NCBI GenBank assembly: GCA_035252155.1
Contig: DATFDL010000490.1
Location: 1-21,753, forward strand
Reading direction: 5' to 3'
DNA length: 21,753 bases
Source of the DNA: JAICLL01 sp035252155
GTDB lineage: Bacteria; Planctomycetota; Planctomycetia; Pirellulales; JAICIG01
The notes beneath the pieces are model-generated. The model did not search any database. It was not told the DNA's origin and saw nothing but the letters and a program-made list of their open reading frames with translations. A program made the position numbers and the translations under genes. Below are positions 1 through 6,722 of this stretch, piece by piece; within the stretch, counting starts at the first letter, position 1, and each line of letters starts with the position of its first letter.

Positions 1-895
1 TTTTCCAATAAGCATCGGGAACGACGTGCGAGCCATTGTTCAGGTACTCCATGGACTCGAGCAACTCTCCCATCTCCGGCCGGCCCAAATTGTCGAGCAT
101 CGTCAGGATGCCTGCTCGCTCGGCGTGCATCGTGCCGACAAGCCGATAGCGCGATTCCATCGTTTTCAAACGGCTGTCGATCTGTTCATGCTCGGCCTGA
201 TTGAGGGTAGTGCGCCCCAGCACTGTTTGCAGATTATCAAGCCCGTGTCCCGCCACGCGGATTCGCACGAGCTGTGAAACACAAAATGGCTCAGAATGAA
301 GAATTTCCGCGATGTCGAGCGTATCTACTATGATTTCGACGGCACGGCGGTAATCCGCGAGTTCGAGTGCTTGTTCCGCGTCGAACGAAAGCGACCGATG
401 GACATTGTTGAGATTATCGACCTCTGGCAAAAAAGTGTCCGCCGGAACAACAGTCTGAAAGTCATACTCGAAACGACATTCGCCGCCGCGCGCCAATGAG
501 GCCAGCTCACGGCATTTCGGGCGATTCGCCTCGACCGCCTTACGTATTTCTTCTCGGTTGTCAGAGGGCGAGGTGCGGCCACCATCTGGTTCCGGGGGGA
601 ACGGAACTTCACTGATCGTCTCCAGAATGGCGGCAATTGCTCGGCCGCGGACTAGCGCGGCATCGTCCGCTGCAGGCGTCAAGTCGGCGAACCAAACCGG
701 TTCGCCGCGCGCCGCGATGCGATCGATTTCCCGGTCGAGCAGCTTCTGGGCGCGCCAGCAGGCCACGATGTAAACGCCGGCAAAAGCCAGCAGAGGTAGC
801 ACGGTGATGATGGCCGCGATCCGCCAACGGCGGTGCTTGCTTCTCCGCGGTTTACCACCAGGAAGCGCCGGCTCGGATCCGTCACGATCGATCAT
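1..895 (-). CDS. Membrane-anchored hypothetical protein, partial (C-terminus beyond window)
   Basis: An uninterrupted minus-strand frame runs from an ATG at 893-895 to the left edge, giving 298 codons and no stop. The protein opens with a charged, Arg/Lys-rich segment (residues 1-28), then one hydrophobic helix (about 29-46, AAIITVLPLLAFAGVYIVAC), then a soluble alpha-helical part. This fits an N-in, single-pass protein facing the periplasm. The segment RGGECRFEYDF, then LNNVHRSLSFDAEQALEL and YRRAVEIVVDTLDIAEIL, look like a repeat-poor helical scaffold. I recognise the style as a recurrent planctomycete secreted or membrane hypothetical, but know no function. The frame keeps strong coding character to the edge. 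The short ORFs on the opposite strand here (26-277, 296-499, 558-773) are shadows of it. Confidence 0.75.
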   Translation of the reverse strand, partial: MIDRDGSEPALPGGKPRRSKHRRWRIAAIITVLPLLAFAGVYIVACWRAQKLLDREIDRIAARGEPVWFADLTPAADDAALVRGRAIAAILETISEVPFPPEPDGGRTSPSDNREEIRKAVEANRPKCRELASLARGGECRFEYDFQTVVPADTFLPEVDNLNNVHRSLSFDAEQALELADYRRAVEIIVDTLDIAEILHSEPFCVSQLVRIRVAGHGLDNLQTVLGRTTLNQAEHEQIDSRLKTMESRYRLVGTMHAERAGILTMLDNLGRPEMGELLESMEYLNNGSHVVPDAYWK

Positions 896-978
896 GGAGA
901 CGCGGGCAGAATTTTCATCGCGAAAGGTGACTGCACCAGTATAATGCACGGCGATTCGGAAGGGTGGATTACCGGGAC

Positions 979-1007
979 ATTTTTCTGTCATCCAATTTTT
1001 CTGTCAT
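979..1007. repeat. Two direct copies of a 13-bp AT-rich word between divergent genes
   Basis: ATTTTTCTGTCAT occurs at 979-991 and again at 995-1007, a 16-bp period. It lies in the 169-bp gap between the divergent starts at 895 and 1065. The same gap carries a TATAAT/TATACT-like box at 938-945, readable as a -10 on either strand but without a convincing -35. The AT-rich pair stands out from its GC-rich surroundings and could be a binding site or a remnant of a larger repeat. Confidence 0.45.
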
Positions 1008-1034
1008 TGGTTTTGGTTCGGCCCCGGCGGCGGA

Positions 1035-1057
1035 ACTCGCAAGCTCGGCCCACCCTA
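1035..1057. repeat. Fragment of palindromic repeat family D
   Basis: ACTCGCAAGCTCG at 1035-1047, followed after one base by CCCACCCTA, repeats the right arm of the complete family D element at 16633-16725, where ACTCGCAAGCTCG is at 16700-16712. Only the right arm is present here. It ends just before the start of the small gene at 1065. Confidence 0.55.
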
Positions 1058-1064
1058 TCTGCCT

Positions 1065-1268
1065 ATGGCCCAGTTGACGCTGCTTTACAATTTTGAGCCG
1101 TTTGAGACCGATTGCATCGGCTGCGCGAGACGATTGCACGTTGCCGCGGGCTATCAATATTTCGCCGGAGATCTGGAGCATGCCATCTGCGAGGCGTGCG
1201 CGTTGAAGGTCGATCCGACCATCGCGGCGGCAAGGGACGAGCTCAACCGGCCGAGAGATCATCGGTAG
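1065..1268 (+). CDS. Small four-cysteine (zinc-ribbon-like) protein
   Basis: 67 aa with two CxxC pairs, C17-C20 (DCIGCARRL) and C42-C45 (ICEACALKVDP), spaced as in a small zinc-binding knuckle. No signal peptide or membrane segment is visible, so it is probably cytoplasmic. The paired cysteines and compositional fit favour this frame over the 97-aa antisense ORF at 969-1262. There is no clear Shine-Dalgarno. The stop codon TAG (1266-1268) lies inside the end (GTAGGG) of a family A repeat, so the present C-terminus may have been set by the insertion of that repeat. The function is unknown; zinc binding is inferred from the cysteines only. Confidence 0.55.
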   Translation: MAQLTLLYNFEPFETDCIGCARRLHVAAGYQYFAGDLEHAICEACALKVDPTIAAARDELNRPRDHR

Positions 1269-1373
1269 GGAACGGACTCCGTGCCGTTCCGTGTAGGGTG
1301 GAGCGTCCCACCCTACGGCTTCCGAGCATGCCGCCCTAACACGAGTTGTGTCAGGCTGGAAAGCCTGACCTAC
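1265..1373. repeat. Cluster of three single repeat arms (families A, D and B)
   Basis: Three self-complementary arms lie in a row. 1265-1290 is a left arm of family A (GGAACGG pairs with CCGTTCC). 1293-1316 is a family D arm (GTAGGGTGG pairs with CCACCCTAC, 6-nt loop). 1350-1373 is a right arm of family B (GTCAGGCT, loop GGAA, AGCCTGAC, then CTAC). Full two-armed copies of all three families exist elsewhere in the window, so these look like eroded or partial copies. As RNA each would form a hairpin between the gene ending at 1268 and the promoter at 1381. Confidence 0.75.
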
Positions 1374-1380
1374 GGCTCTG

Positions 1381-1409
1381 TTGACAAGCGGCGACGACCG
1401 TTCTGTAAT
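1381..1409 (+). promoter_or_regulatory. Sigma-70-type promoter for the DUF1501 gene
   Basis: A perfect -35 TTGACA (1381-1386), a 17-bp spacer and -10 TGTAAT (1404-1409, 5 of 6 consensus bases). The predicted transcript starts near 1416, about 30 nt before the start codon at 1448. The promoter lies a few bases beyond the family B arm ending at 1373, which separates it from upstream transcription. Confidence 0.6.
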
Positions 1410-1447
1410 GGCGGCATGGGGGCGATTGCTACCGCTGGGAGCCAGTG

Positions 1448-2944
1448 ATGCTGCGCGTCTTGGGTTCTTCGAGCAGGCTGTGCGACGGCCTCAGCCGTCG
1501 CGAGTGGCTGCGGGCCGGCGGCCTCAGCCTGCTCGGCCTGACCGCCGCCGACTTGTTCAAGGCCGACGCGCTCGCGACCGAATCGCCGCGGCCTGAGTCC
1601 GGCGGCTTCGGGCAGGCCAAAGCGTGCATTCTGCTTTATCTCTACGGCGCCCCTAGCCAGCTCGAAACCTACGATCCCAAGCCCCGCGCCCCGGCCGAAG
1701 TGCGGGGCGAGTTCGCGGCCATCGACACCGCCGTGCCCGGCTTGCAGGTTTGCGAGCATCTGCCGCGGTTGGCCGGCGTGCTCGACCGGGCCACCGTCGT
1801 GCGCTCGATGACGCACCCCTACAACATTCATTCGGCGGCCTACGCGCTGACCGGGGTGCCGCACGTCGACATTCCGATGGAGCTGAACCCCTACGATACA
1901 CGGCATTGGCCGTTCATCGGCTCGGTGCTCGAATTTTTACAACGACAAAAGGGCGGCACGGCGAGCGACGTGCCGGACAACGTTGCCCTGCCGTTCCCGT
2001 TCAGCAGCCGCAGCCCGGAGTTCTTGCGGGGCGGGCCGTACGGCGGTTTTTTGGGTCGGGCGTACGATCCGATTTGGACCGAGTTCGAGGGGCAGTCGTC
2101 GCGGCGCGTGAATCGCTGGCGCGGAGAGCGCGACGTCGACGTGCCCGATCCGTATTTGGGCATCACGCCGCAAGGCCGGTTCTTGCTGTCGCGGGCCGCG
2201 CAACTGCAGCCCGAAATCACGCTTGACCGGCTCGATCGGCGGCGGACCTTGCTCGCCCAACTCGACGACGCAAGACGCCGGCATGATGGACAATCGTCGG
2301 CCGGATCGGAAAGCCGCTTTCAGCAAATGGCGTTTTCACTGATCACGTCCGAGCCGGTGCGCACGGCGCTAGACATTCAGTGCGAGCCGTCCGCGGTTCG
2401 TGAGGCGTATGGCATGACGCTCTTCGGCCAGGCAGCGCTGGCCGCGCGGCGGCTGGTCGAAGCGGGCAGCCGCCTGGTCACCGTTTTTTGGGACGAATAC
2501 GTCACGGCCAACAGCGCCTGGGACACGCACTTCGACCATTTCGTGCGGCTGAAAGACGAGTTGCTGCCGGGGCTCGATCACGCCTTCTCGGCGTTGGTGC
2601 TCGATCTCGAAGCGCGGGGCCTGCTCGAAACCACACTGGTGGCCTGCATCAGCGAGCACGGGCGGACGCCGCAGATCACCAACTCGCGCGGCGGCGGACG
2701 CGAGCACTGGTCGCGGGCCTACGGCGGACTGTTTGCCGGCGGAGGCATTCGCCGCGGCGCCGTCGTCGGCCGCACCGACAAGCACGCCAGCGATGTGGTC
2801 GAGCGGCCCGTTTCGCCCAAGGACATTCTGGCCACGATTTATCATTTGCTGGGCGTCGATCCCGCCACCATGCTGCACGATCAGCTTGGCCGCCCGTTGC
2901 CGCTGGTGGCCGAAGCGGAAGTCGTGCGCGAAATGGTGGGGTAA
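1448..2944 (+). CDS. Tat-exported DUF1501 family protein
   Basis: 498 aa, near the usual DUF1501 length. The N-terminus has a twin-arginine signal (SRREWLRAGG, Arg17-Arg18) followed by a hydrophobic stretch, so export by Tat as a folded protein is expected. Family hallmarks are YLYGAPSQLETYDPKP near residue 60, THPYNIHSAAYALTG near 120, FWDEYVTANSAWDTH near 350, and the C-terminal SEHGRTPQITNSRGGGREHW and PKDILATIYHLLG. DUF1501 is placed in the alkaline phosphatase/sulfatase-like superfamily, but its substrate is unknown. ATG 1448 is chosen over the in-frame GTG at 1445 because GGGAG (1437-1441) then has a 6-base spacing. DUF1501 genes usually sit beside a DUF1549/DUF1553 cytochrome-type gene; none is present here. 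Confidence 0.92.
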   Translation: MLRVLGSSSRLCDGLSRREWLRAGGLSLLGLTAADLFKADALATESPRPESGGFGQAKACILLYLYGAPSQLETYDPKPRAPAEVRGEFAAIDTAVPGLQVCEHLPRLAGVLDRATVVRSMTHPYNIHSAAYALTGVPHVDIPMELNPYDTRHWPFIGSVLEFLQRQKGGTASDVPDNVALPFPFSSRSPEFLRGGPYGGFLGRAYDPIWTEFEGQSSRRVNRWRGERDVDVPDPYLGITPQGRFLLSRAAQLQPEITLDRLDRRRTLLAQLDDARRRHDGQSSAGSESRFQQMAFSLITSEPVRTALDIQCEPSAVREAYGMTLFGQAALAARRLVEAGSRLVTVFWDEYVTANSAWDTHFDHFVRLKDELLPGLDHAFSALVLDLEARGLLETTLVACISEHGRTPQITNSRGGGREHWSRAYGGLFAGGGIRRGAVVGRTDKHASDVVERPVSPKDILATIYHLLGVDPATMLHDQLGRPLPLVAEAEVVREMVG

Positions 2945-2986
2945 CTGGCGGATTCCGGCTCCATTAGTTACTCTGCTAGAATTGTT

Positions 2987-3140
2987 CGGTGGCTGGGGCA
3001 GAGCCGCGCGACAAGGTCGATCCGACGCAACGCTTTGTCGCGGCGATGCCCCGGCAGATCACGCTGCCGGGGCATCGCTGGCCGACAATGCGGATGGGCA
3101 ATATCAAGTCGAACGCGGCCAGCTTCTGCCCCAGCCACCG
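2987..3140. repeat. Family E inverted repeat, cloverleaf-like
   Basis: The outer arms are perfect over 16 bp: CGGTGGCTGGGGCAGA at 2987-3002 and its complement at 3125-3140. Three hairpins lie inside: CGCGACAA 3007-3014 with 3035-3042; GATGCCCCGGCAG 3045-3057 with 3064-3076 (13 bp, 6-nt loop); GCTGGCCG 3077-3084 with 3116-3123. Together they make a four-way junction occupying most of the gap between the DUF1501 and oxidoreductase genes. A shorter relative is at 11875-11952. It could stop or attenuate transcription between the two genes. A weak -10-like TAGAAT lies at 2977-2982. Confidence 0.8.
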
Positions 3141-3186
3141 GAAAATAAGAAATTAACCACCGGGCCATATTTCACCGAGGACGCTC

Positions 3187-4641
3187 ATGACCCTTTATTC
3201 GCGACGCCGGTTTCTTGAAGATTCGATGTTGGCCACCACGGCCGCCGCGCTGGCCGGCGTGCCCGCCGTGCTGAGGGCCGAAGAGCGCCGGCCGACCAAA
3301 AGCGCCAACGACCGGCTGAGCGTGGCCGTGATCGGCGTTCGCGGACAGGGCAACGGCCACTTGGGCGCGTACTCGAACCCTAAAAGCGGTCACAACACCG
3401 AAGTCACCTACATCTGCGACGCCGATGAAGAGATCGGCCGCAAACGGGTCGAAGAAACCGCCAAGCGACAAGGCCGGGCGCCGAAGTACGTACAAGACCT
3501 GCGGCAGGTGTTCGACGACGATTCCGTTGACGTCGTCAGCACGGCCACGCCGAACCACTGGCACGCCTTGGTGGCCATTTGGGCCATGCAGGCCGGCAAA
3601 GACGTCTACGTCGAAAAGCCCGTCAGCCACAACGTGAGCGAGGGGCGGCGGATTGTCGAAACGGCCCGCCATCACCGCCGCATCTGCCAGACGGGCACTC
3701 AGTGTCGTTCGATGGGCGGAACGATCGACGCCATTCAGTATGTGAAGGACGGCAAAATCGGCCAAGTGAATCTGGCCCGCGGGCTATGCTATAAGCCGCG
3801 CGGCTCGATCGGCCCCAAAGGCACCTACGAGGCGCCCAAGAGCGTCGATTACAATCTGTGGCTCGGCCCCGCGCCGATGAAGCCGCCCGCCCGCAAGCAG
3901 TTTCATTACGACTGGCATTGGTTCTGGGACTACGGCAATGGCGACCTGGGCAATCAAGGCATCCACCAGATGGACATCGCCCGTTGGGGTTTGGGTGTCG
4001 ATACACTCTCGCAGCGCGTCGTGAGCTACGGCGGGCGGTTCGGCTATGAAGACGCGGGCGAGACCGCCAACACCCAAACGATCGTCCACGACTTCGGCGA
4101 CAAGACGCTGGTGTTCGAGGTGCGCGGCCTGAACACCGAACCGCTGCGTGGGGCGAAAGTAGGCGTCATCTTCGAAGGCACCGAAGGCTACGTGGTGCTG
4201 ACCAGTTATGAAGGCGGCGCCGCTTTCGATCTCGACGGCAAGTTGACAACCACTTTCCATGCAGGTGGCGACCATTTCGGCAACTTCTTGGCCGCTGTCC
4301 GCAGCCGGCGTTACGACGATCTGCACGCCGACATCGAGCAGGGGCATCTATCGAGTGCGCTCTGCCACTTGGGCAATATCTCGTATCGGCTGGGCGAGCA
4401 GACACCGCTGGCCGAAATGGTGGGCCGGCTCAACGGCTATGCCCAGGCGTCGGAAGATTTTCAGCGGTTCGCCGATCACCTGAAGGCCAATGGCGTGTCG
4501 GACACGACGGTGGGTCGGTTGGGCGCCTCGCTGCAGTTCGACCCGGCCGAGGAGAAATTCGTCGCCAATTCGGCGGCCGATGAACTGCTGACGCGCGACT
4601 ACCGGGCGCCGTTCATCGTACCGGCGGCCGGGCAGGTGTGA
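3187..4641 (+). CDS. Tat-exported Gfo/Idh/MocA family oxidoreductase
   Basis: 484 aa. The twin-arginine signal SRRRFLEDSM (Arg6-Arg8) with a hydrophobic Ala-rich run to about residue 30 predicts export to the periplasm with cofactor bound. The Rossmann NAD(P) site starts at about residue 46 (VAVIGVRGQGNGHLG). EKPVSHN has the family EKP motif at 143-145, whose Lys acts in catalysis. GNQGIHQMDIARW (256-267) supplies His260 and Asp263, typical active-site residues of the sugar-acting branch. The substrate is probably a sugar, sugar alcohol or derivative, but cannot be named. Secreted members are greatly expanded in planctomycetes. GAGG (3177-3180) is 6 bases before the ATG. The 3' end overlaps the next gene by 4 bases. 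Confidence 0.92.
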   Translation: MTLYSRRRFLEDSMLATTAAALAGVPAVLRAEERRPTKSANDRLSVAVIGVRGQGNGHLGAYSNPKSGHNTEVTYICDADEEIGRKRVEETAKRQGRAPKYVQDLRQVFDDDSVDVVSTATPNHWHALVAIWAMQAGKDVYVEKPVSHNVSEGRRIVETARHHRRICQTGTQCRSMGGTIDAIQYVKDGKIGQVNLARGLCYKPRGSIGPKGTYEAPKSVDYNLWLGPAPMKPPARKQFHYDWHWFWDYGNGDLGNQGIHQMDIARWGLGVDTLSQRVVSYGGRFGYEDAGETANTQTIVHDFGDKTLVFEVRGLNTEPLRGAKVGVIFEGTEGYVVLTSYEGGAAFDLDGKLTTTFHAGGDHFGNFLAAVRSRRYDDLHADIEQGHLSSALCHLGNISYRLGEQTPLAEMVGRLNGYAQASEDFQRFADHLKANGVSDTTVGRLGASLQFDPAEEKFVANSAADELLTRDYRAPFIVPAAGQV

Positions 4642-5363
4642 GCGAGATCGAGCTACTCTACGAATCGGGTCCGTGCCTGGTGGTGCTGAAGCCCGCCGGG
4701 CTGGCTACGCAGGCGCCGCCGCAATTCGATAGTCTCGAGGCCCGGCTGCGGAATTGGCTGGCCGAACGCGAGCCGCGATCGACGCCGGTCTATTTGGCCG
4801 TGCCGCATCGGCTCGATCGGCCGGTGTCGGGCGCCATGCTCTTCGCCACCCGCCGGCGCGCGGCGTTTAAAATTTCGCGGCAGTTCGAGCGGCGGCAGAT
4901 CAAAAAAATCTACTGGGCGTGCGTCGAAGGCCAGGTGCAACCTGCCGAGGGCACGTGGACCGATCATCTACGCAAGGTCTACGGTCACCCGCGGGCCGAG
5001 ATTGTGCAGGCGACGGATCCGGGCGCGCAGCTCGCAGTCTTGCACTACCGCACGCTAGGCGCGACCTCATTTGGCTCTTGGTTGGAGATCGAGCTCGAAA
5101 CCGGCCGGACGCATCAGATTCGGGTGCAAGCTTCTTCACGCGGGCACGCGGTATTGGGCGACGCCTTTTACGGTGGCTGCGTACCCTTTGGCGAGCAGCA
5201 TGCCGACGAGCGGTTGCGGGCGATCGCGCTGCACGGCCGCTCACTCGGCTTTCAGCATCCCGCCACCGGCGAATGGGTGACGGTTGTCGCCGAGCCGCCG
5301 CCTGTGTGGGCACTTTTGGATATTCCGACTCTCGGACCCCATCCGCCTTGCGCGGATCGGTGA
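4638..5363 (+). CDS. RluA-family pseudouridine synthase, short form without S4 domain
   Basis: 241 aa. The catalytic motif HRLDRPVSG carries the essential Asp at residue 60, and GRTHQIRVQ is at 156-164, both diagnostic of the RluA/RsuA-type uridine isomerases that act on rRNA or tRNA. Unlike the RluD-type protein at 7757-8737 it has no N-terminal S4 RNA-binding domain, which fits the RluA/TruC-like subgroup. The target uridine cannot be deduced. The GTG start overlaps the TGA stop of the upstream oxidoreductase (GTGA, 4638-4641), so the two are probably translationally coupled, although no functional link is obvious. The last 20 residues are low-conservation and proline-rich. Confidence 0.88.
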   Translation: MSEIELLYESGPCLVVLKPAGLATQAPPQFDSLEARLRNWLAEREPRSTPVYLAVPHRLDRPVSGAMLFATRRRAAFKISRQFERRQIKKIYWACVEGQVQPAEGTWTDHLRKVYGHPRAEIVQATDPGAQLAVLHYRTLGATSFGSWLEIELETGRTHQIRVQASSRGHAVLGDAFYGGCVPFGEQHADERLRAIALHGRSLGFQHPATGEWVTVVAEPPPVWALLDIPTLGPHPPCADR

Positions 5364-5482
5364 ACGAGACGGAGAGCCAGCAATTGCCCCAACGACCATG
5401 CAGAAGACCCCATCCATTTGCCCGGATGGTGAACCAGATCAGTTGTCGGCTAAAATCTCCTTCACCATCCAGCGGTGATTTA

Positions 5483-5779
5483 ATGAACAAAAACCAGCGG
5501 CGTGGCAAAGTGTTTTTTGAGGCGACTGCAAGTGATGGTTCAATTGTCGAGCAGCGCGAGGTGGCTTACGACGACTATTACGACGGGGCGCTGCCATTCA
5601 TTGATAGCGACCTGTACCGTGCAAGCCACGGAATCCGCAAGCTGCGCGGCGAGATTTTCGACTCGACCGGTTCGCTCTTGCAAAGATTCGAAAATGACTA
5701 CGACAACGACGGAGAATATATCGGGGGCGTGGCAGTTCACAACGATGGAACAGTGGACGAACATCGCGCGGGCCGATAA
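5483..5779 (+). CDS. Small hypothetical protein, acidic
   Basis: 98 aa from ATG 5483, weakly preceded by GGTGA. The protein is rich in Asp/Glu and Tyr (VAYDDYYDGALPFIDSDLY; FENDYDNDGEYIGG) with alternating short strands and no signal peptide, membrane helix or cysteines. The coding sequence is visibly less GC-rich than its neighbours and uses more A/T-ending codons (AACAAAAACCAG at the start), which may mean a different history. The longer in-frame ORF that opens at 4919 is a shadow of the pseudouridine synthase, so the internal ATG is preferred. I do not recognise the family and assign no function. Confidence 0.6.
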   Translation: MNKNQRRGKVFFEATASDGSIVEQREVAYDDYYDGALPFIDSDLYRASHGIRKLRGEIFDSTGSLLQRFENDYDNDGEYIGGVAVHNDGTVDEHRAGR

Positions 5780-5865
5780 GTGAAGCGTCGTCGCGGGCTG
5801 GCAAGAAATCCCAGAAACGCAATAATAGTCGGGGGCTGGTCTCCTACGTTTGAAAGCGCAGACGG

Positions 5866-6537
5866 ATGGCGCAGGTCTTTCACCCCAGCATGAACACGTT
5901 CGCCAAAGTCACCATCTTTGGCGCCGTGTTTATTCTTGCCGCGCTGGCCTTTCTGGCCGACCGCGTCGAACGCTCGCCTTACGTCACCGAAGTCGATGTC
6001 GTGCGCGATCAGCCGGTGCCGTTCAGCCACGAGCACCATGTGAGCGGCCTGGGCATCGACTGCCGTTATTGCCATACGTCGGTCGAGAAGTCGGCCTTTG
6101 CCGGGCTGCCCGCCACCGAAATCTGCATGAGTTGCCATTCGCAGATCTGGAAAGACAGCCCGATGCTTGAACCGGTCCGCGAGAGCTATCGCACGGGCAA
6201 GCCGCTGCGTTGGACGCGGGTACACGACCTGCCCGACTTCGTGTACTTCAATCACAGCATTCACCTTGCCAAGGGTGTGGGCTGCGAAAGCTGCCACGGC
6301 CGGGTCGACCAGATGCCGTTGATGCGTCGGGCGGCATCACTCGAAATGGCCTGGTGTCTCGACTGCCACGAACATCCGCAGGGTGCCATTCGGCCGCTCG
6401 ACCAGGTGTTTCACTTCGGCGAAGAGGCCCGAGCCGCTACGGACGACGAGTCGCCGCGTTGGGGCACGCAGAAGCTGATGGAGGCGCACGGCGTGAAGAC
6501 CGGGCAATTGCTTGATTGCTGGACTTGTCATCGGTAA
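5866..6537 (+). CDS. actA: Pentaheme cytochrome c, ActA-like subunit of alternative complex III
   Basis: 223 aa. One N-terminal hydrophobic helix (residues 12-31, VTIFGAVFILAALAFL) works as membrane anchor or uncleaved signal. Five CxxCH heme sites follow: CRYCH 66, CMSCH 87, CESCH 140, CLDCH 164 and CWTCH 218. Extra histidines near each site (FSHEHH, YFNHSIH) can serve as distal ligands, as in the cytochrome c7/c3 fold. Length, anchor and heme count match ActA, the periplasmic cytochrome of the quinol:cytochrome c oxidoreductase ActABCDEF. The protein ends right after the last heme, as the family does. Normally actB and actC follow; here the next features are a repeat and a convergent gene, so this copy stands alone. 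Its redox partner is therefore unknown. Confidence 0.82.
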   Translation: MAQVFHPSMNTFAKVTIFGAVFILAALAFLADRVERSPYVTEVDVVRDQPVPFSHEHHVSGLGIDCRYCHTSVEKSAFAGLPATEICMSCHSQIWKDSPMLEPVRESYRTGKPLRWTRVHDLPDFVYFNHSIHLAKGVGCESCHGRVDQMPLMRRAASLEMAWCLDCHEHPQGAIRPLDQVFHFGEEARAATDDESPRWGTQKLMEAHGVKTGQLLDCWTCHR

Positions 6538-6572
6538 GTCACGCCCGACGTGCCTTGCGGGAGGCGAGCACG

Positions 6573-6717
6573 TTATATTCCACGCGGCCGCGGATGAGAC
6601 ATCCGTCGCGGGTGTGGCACAGCCGCCCCCGGCTGTGAGGTGGTCGCCAAAGGCGACCGCGAGACAGCCGAGGGCGGCTGTCCCACATTGCCGCATTCAT
6701 GCCCGCGCGAAGTATAA
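6573..6717. mobile_element. Family C element inside a larger unit with terminal inverted repeats
   Basis: The core 6613-6687 has 15-bp ends TGTGGCACAGCCGCC and GGCGGCTGTCCCACA that pair with one mismatch. Inside are hairpins CAGCCG/CGGCTG (both ends) and GGTCGCC-AAA-GGCGACC. The core is framed by outer inverted repeats starting TATATTCC (6574) and ending GAAGTATA (6716), closely matched by the copy at 11233-11406. No transposase is encoded, so this resembles a MITE-like, non-autonomous unit. It fills the space between the convergent actA and FAH genes and would form a strong hairpin in either transcript, a likely two-way terminator. Confidence 0.7.
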
Positions 6718-6722
6718 GCTGC

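Noticed and set aside
26..773. Several plus-strand ORFs (26-277, 296-499, 558-773)
   Set aside because: They are antisense to the continuous minus-strand frame 895-1, which has an ATG, a membrane helix and ordinary protein composition.
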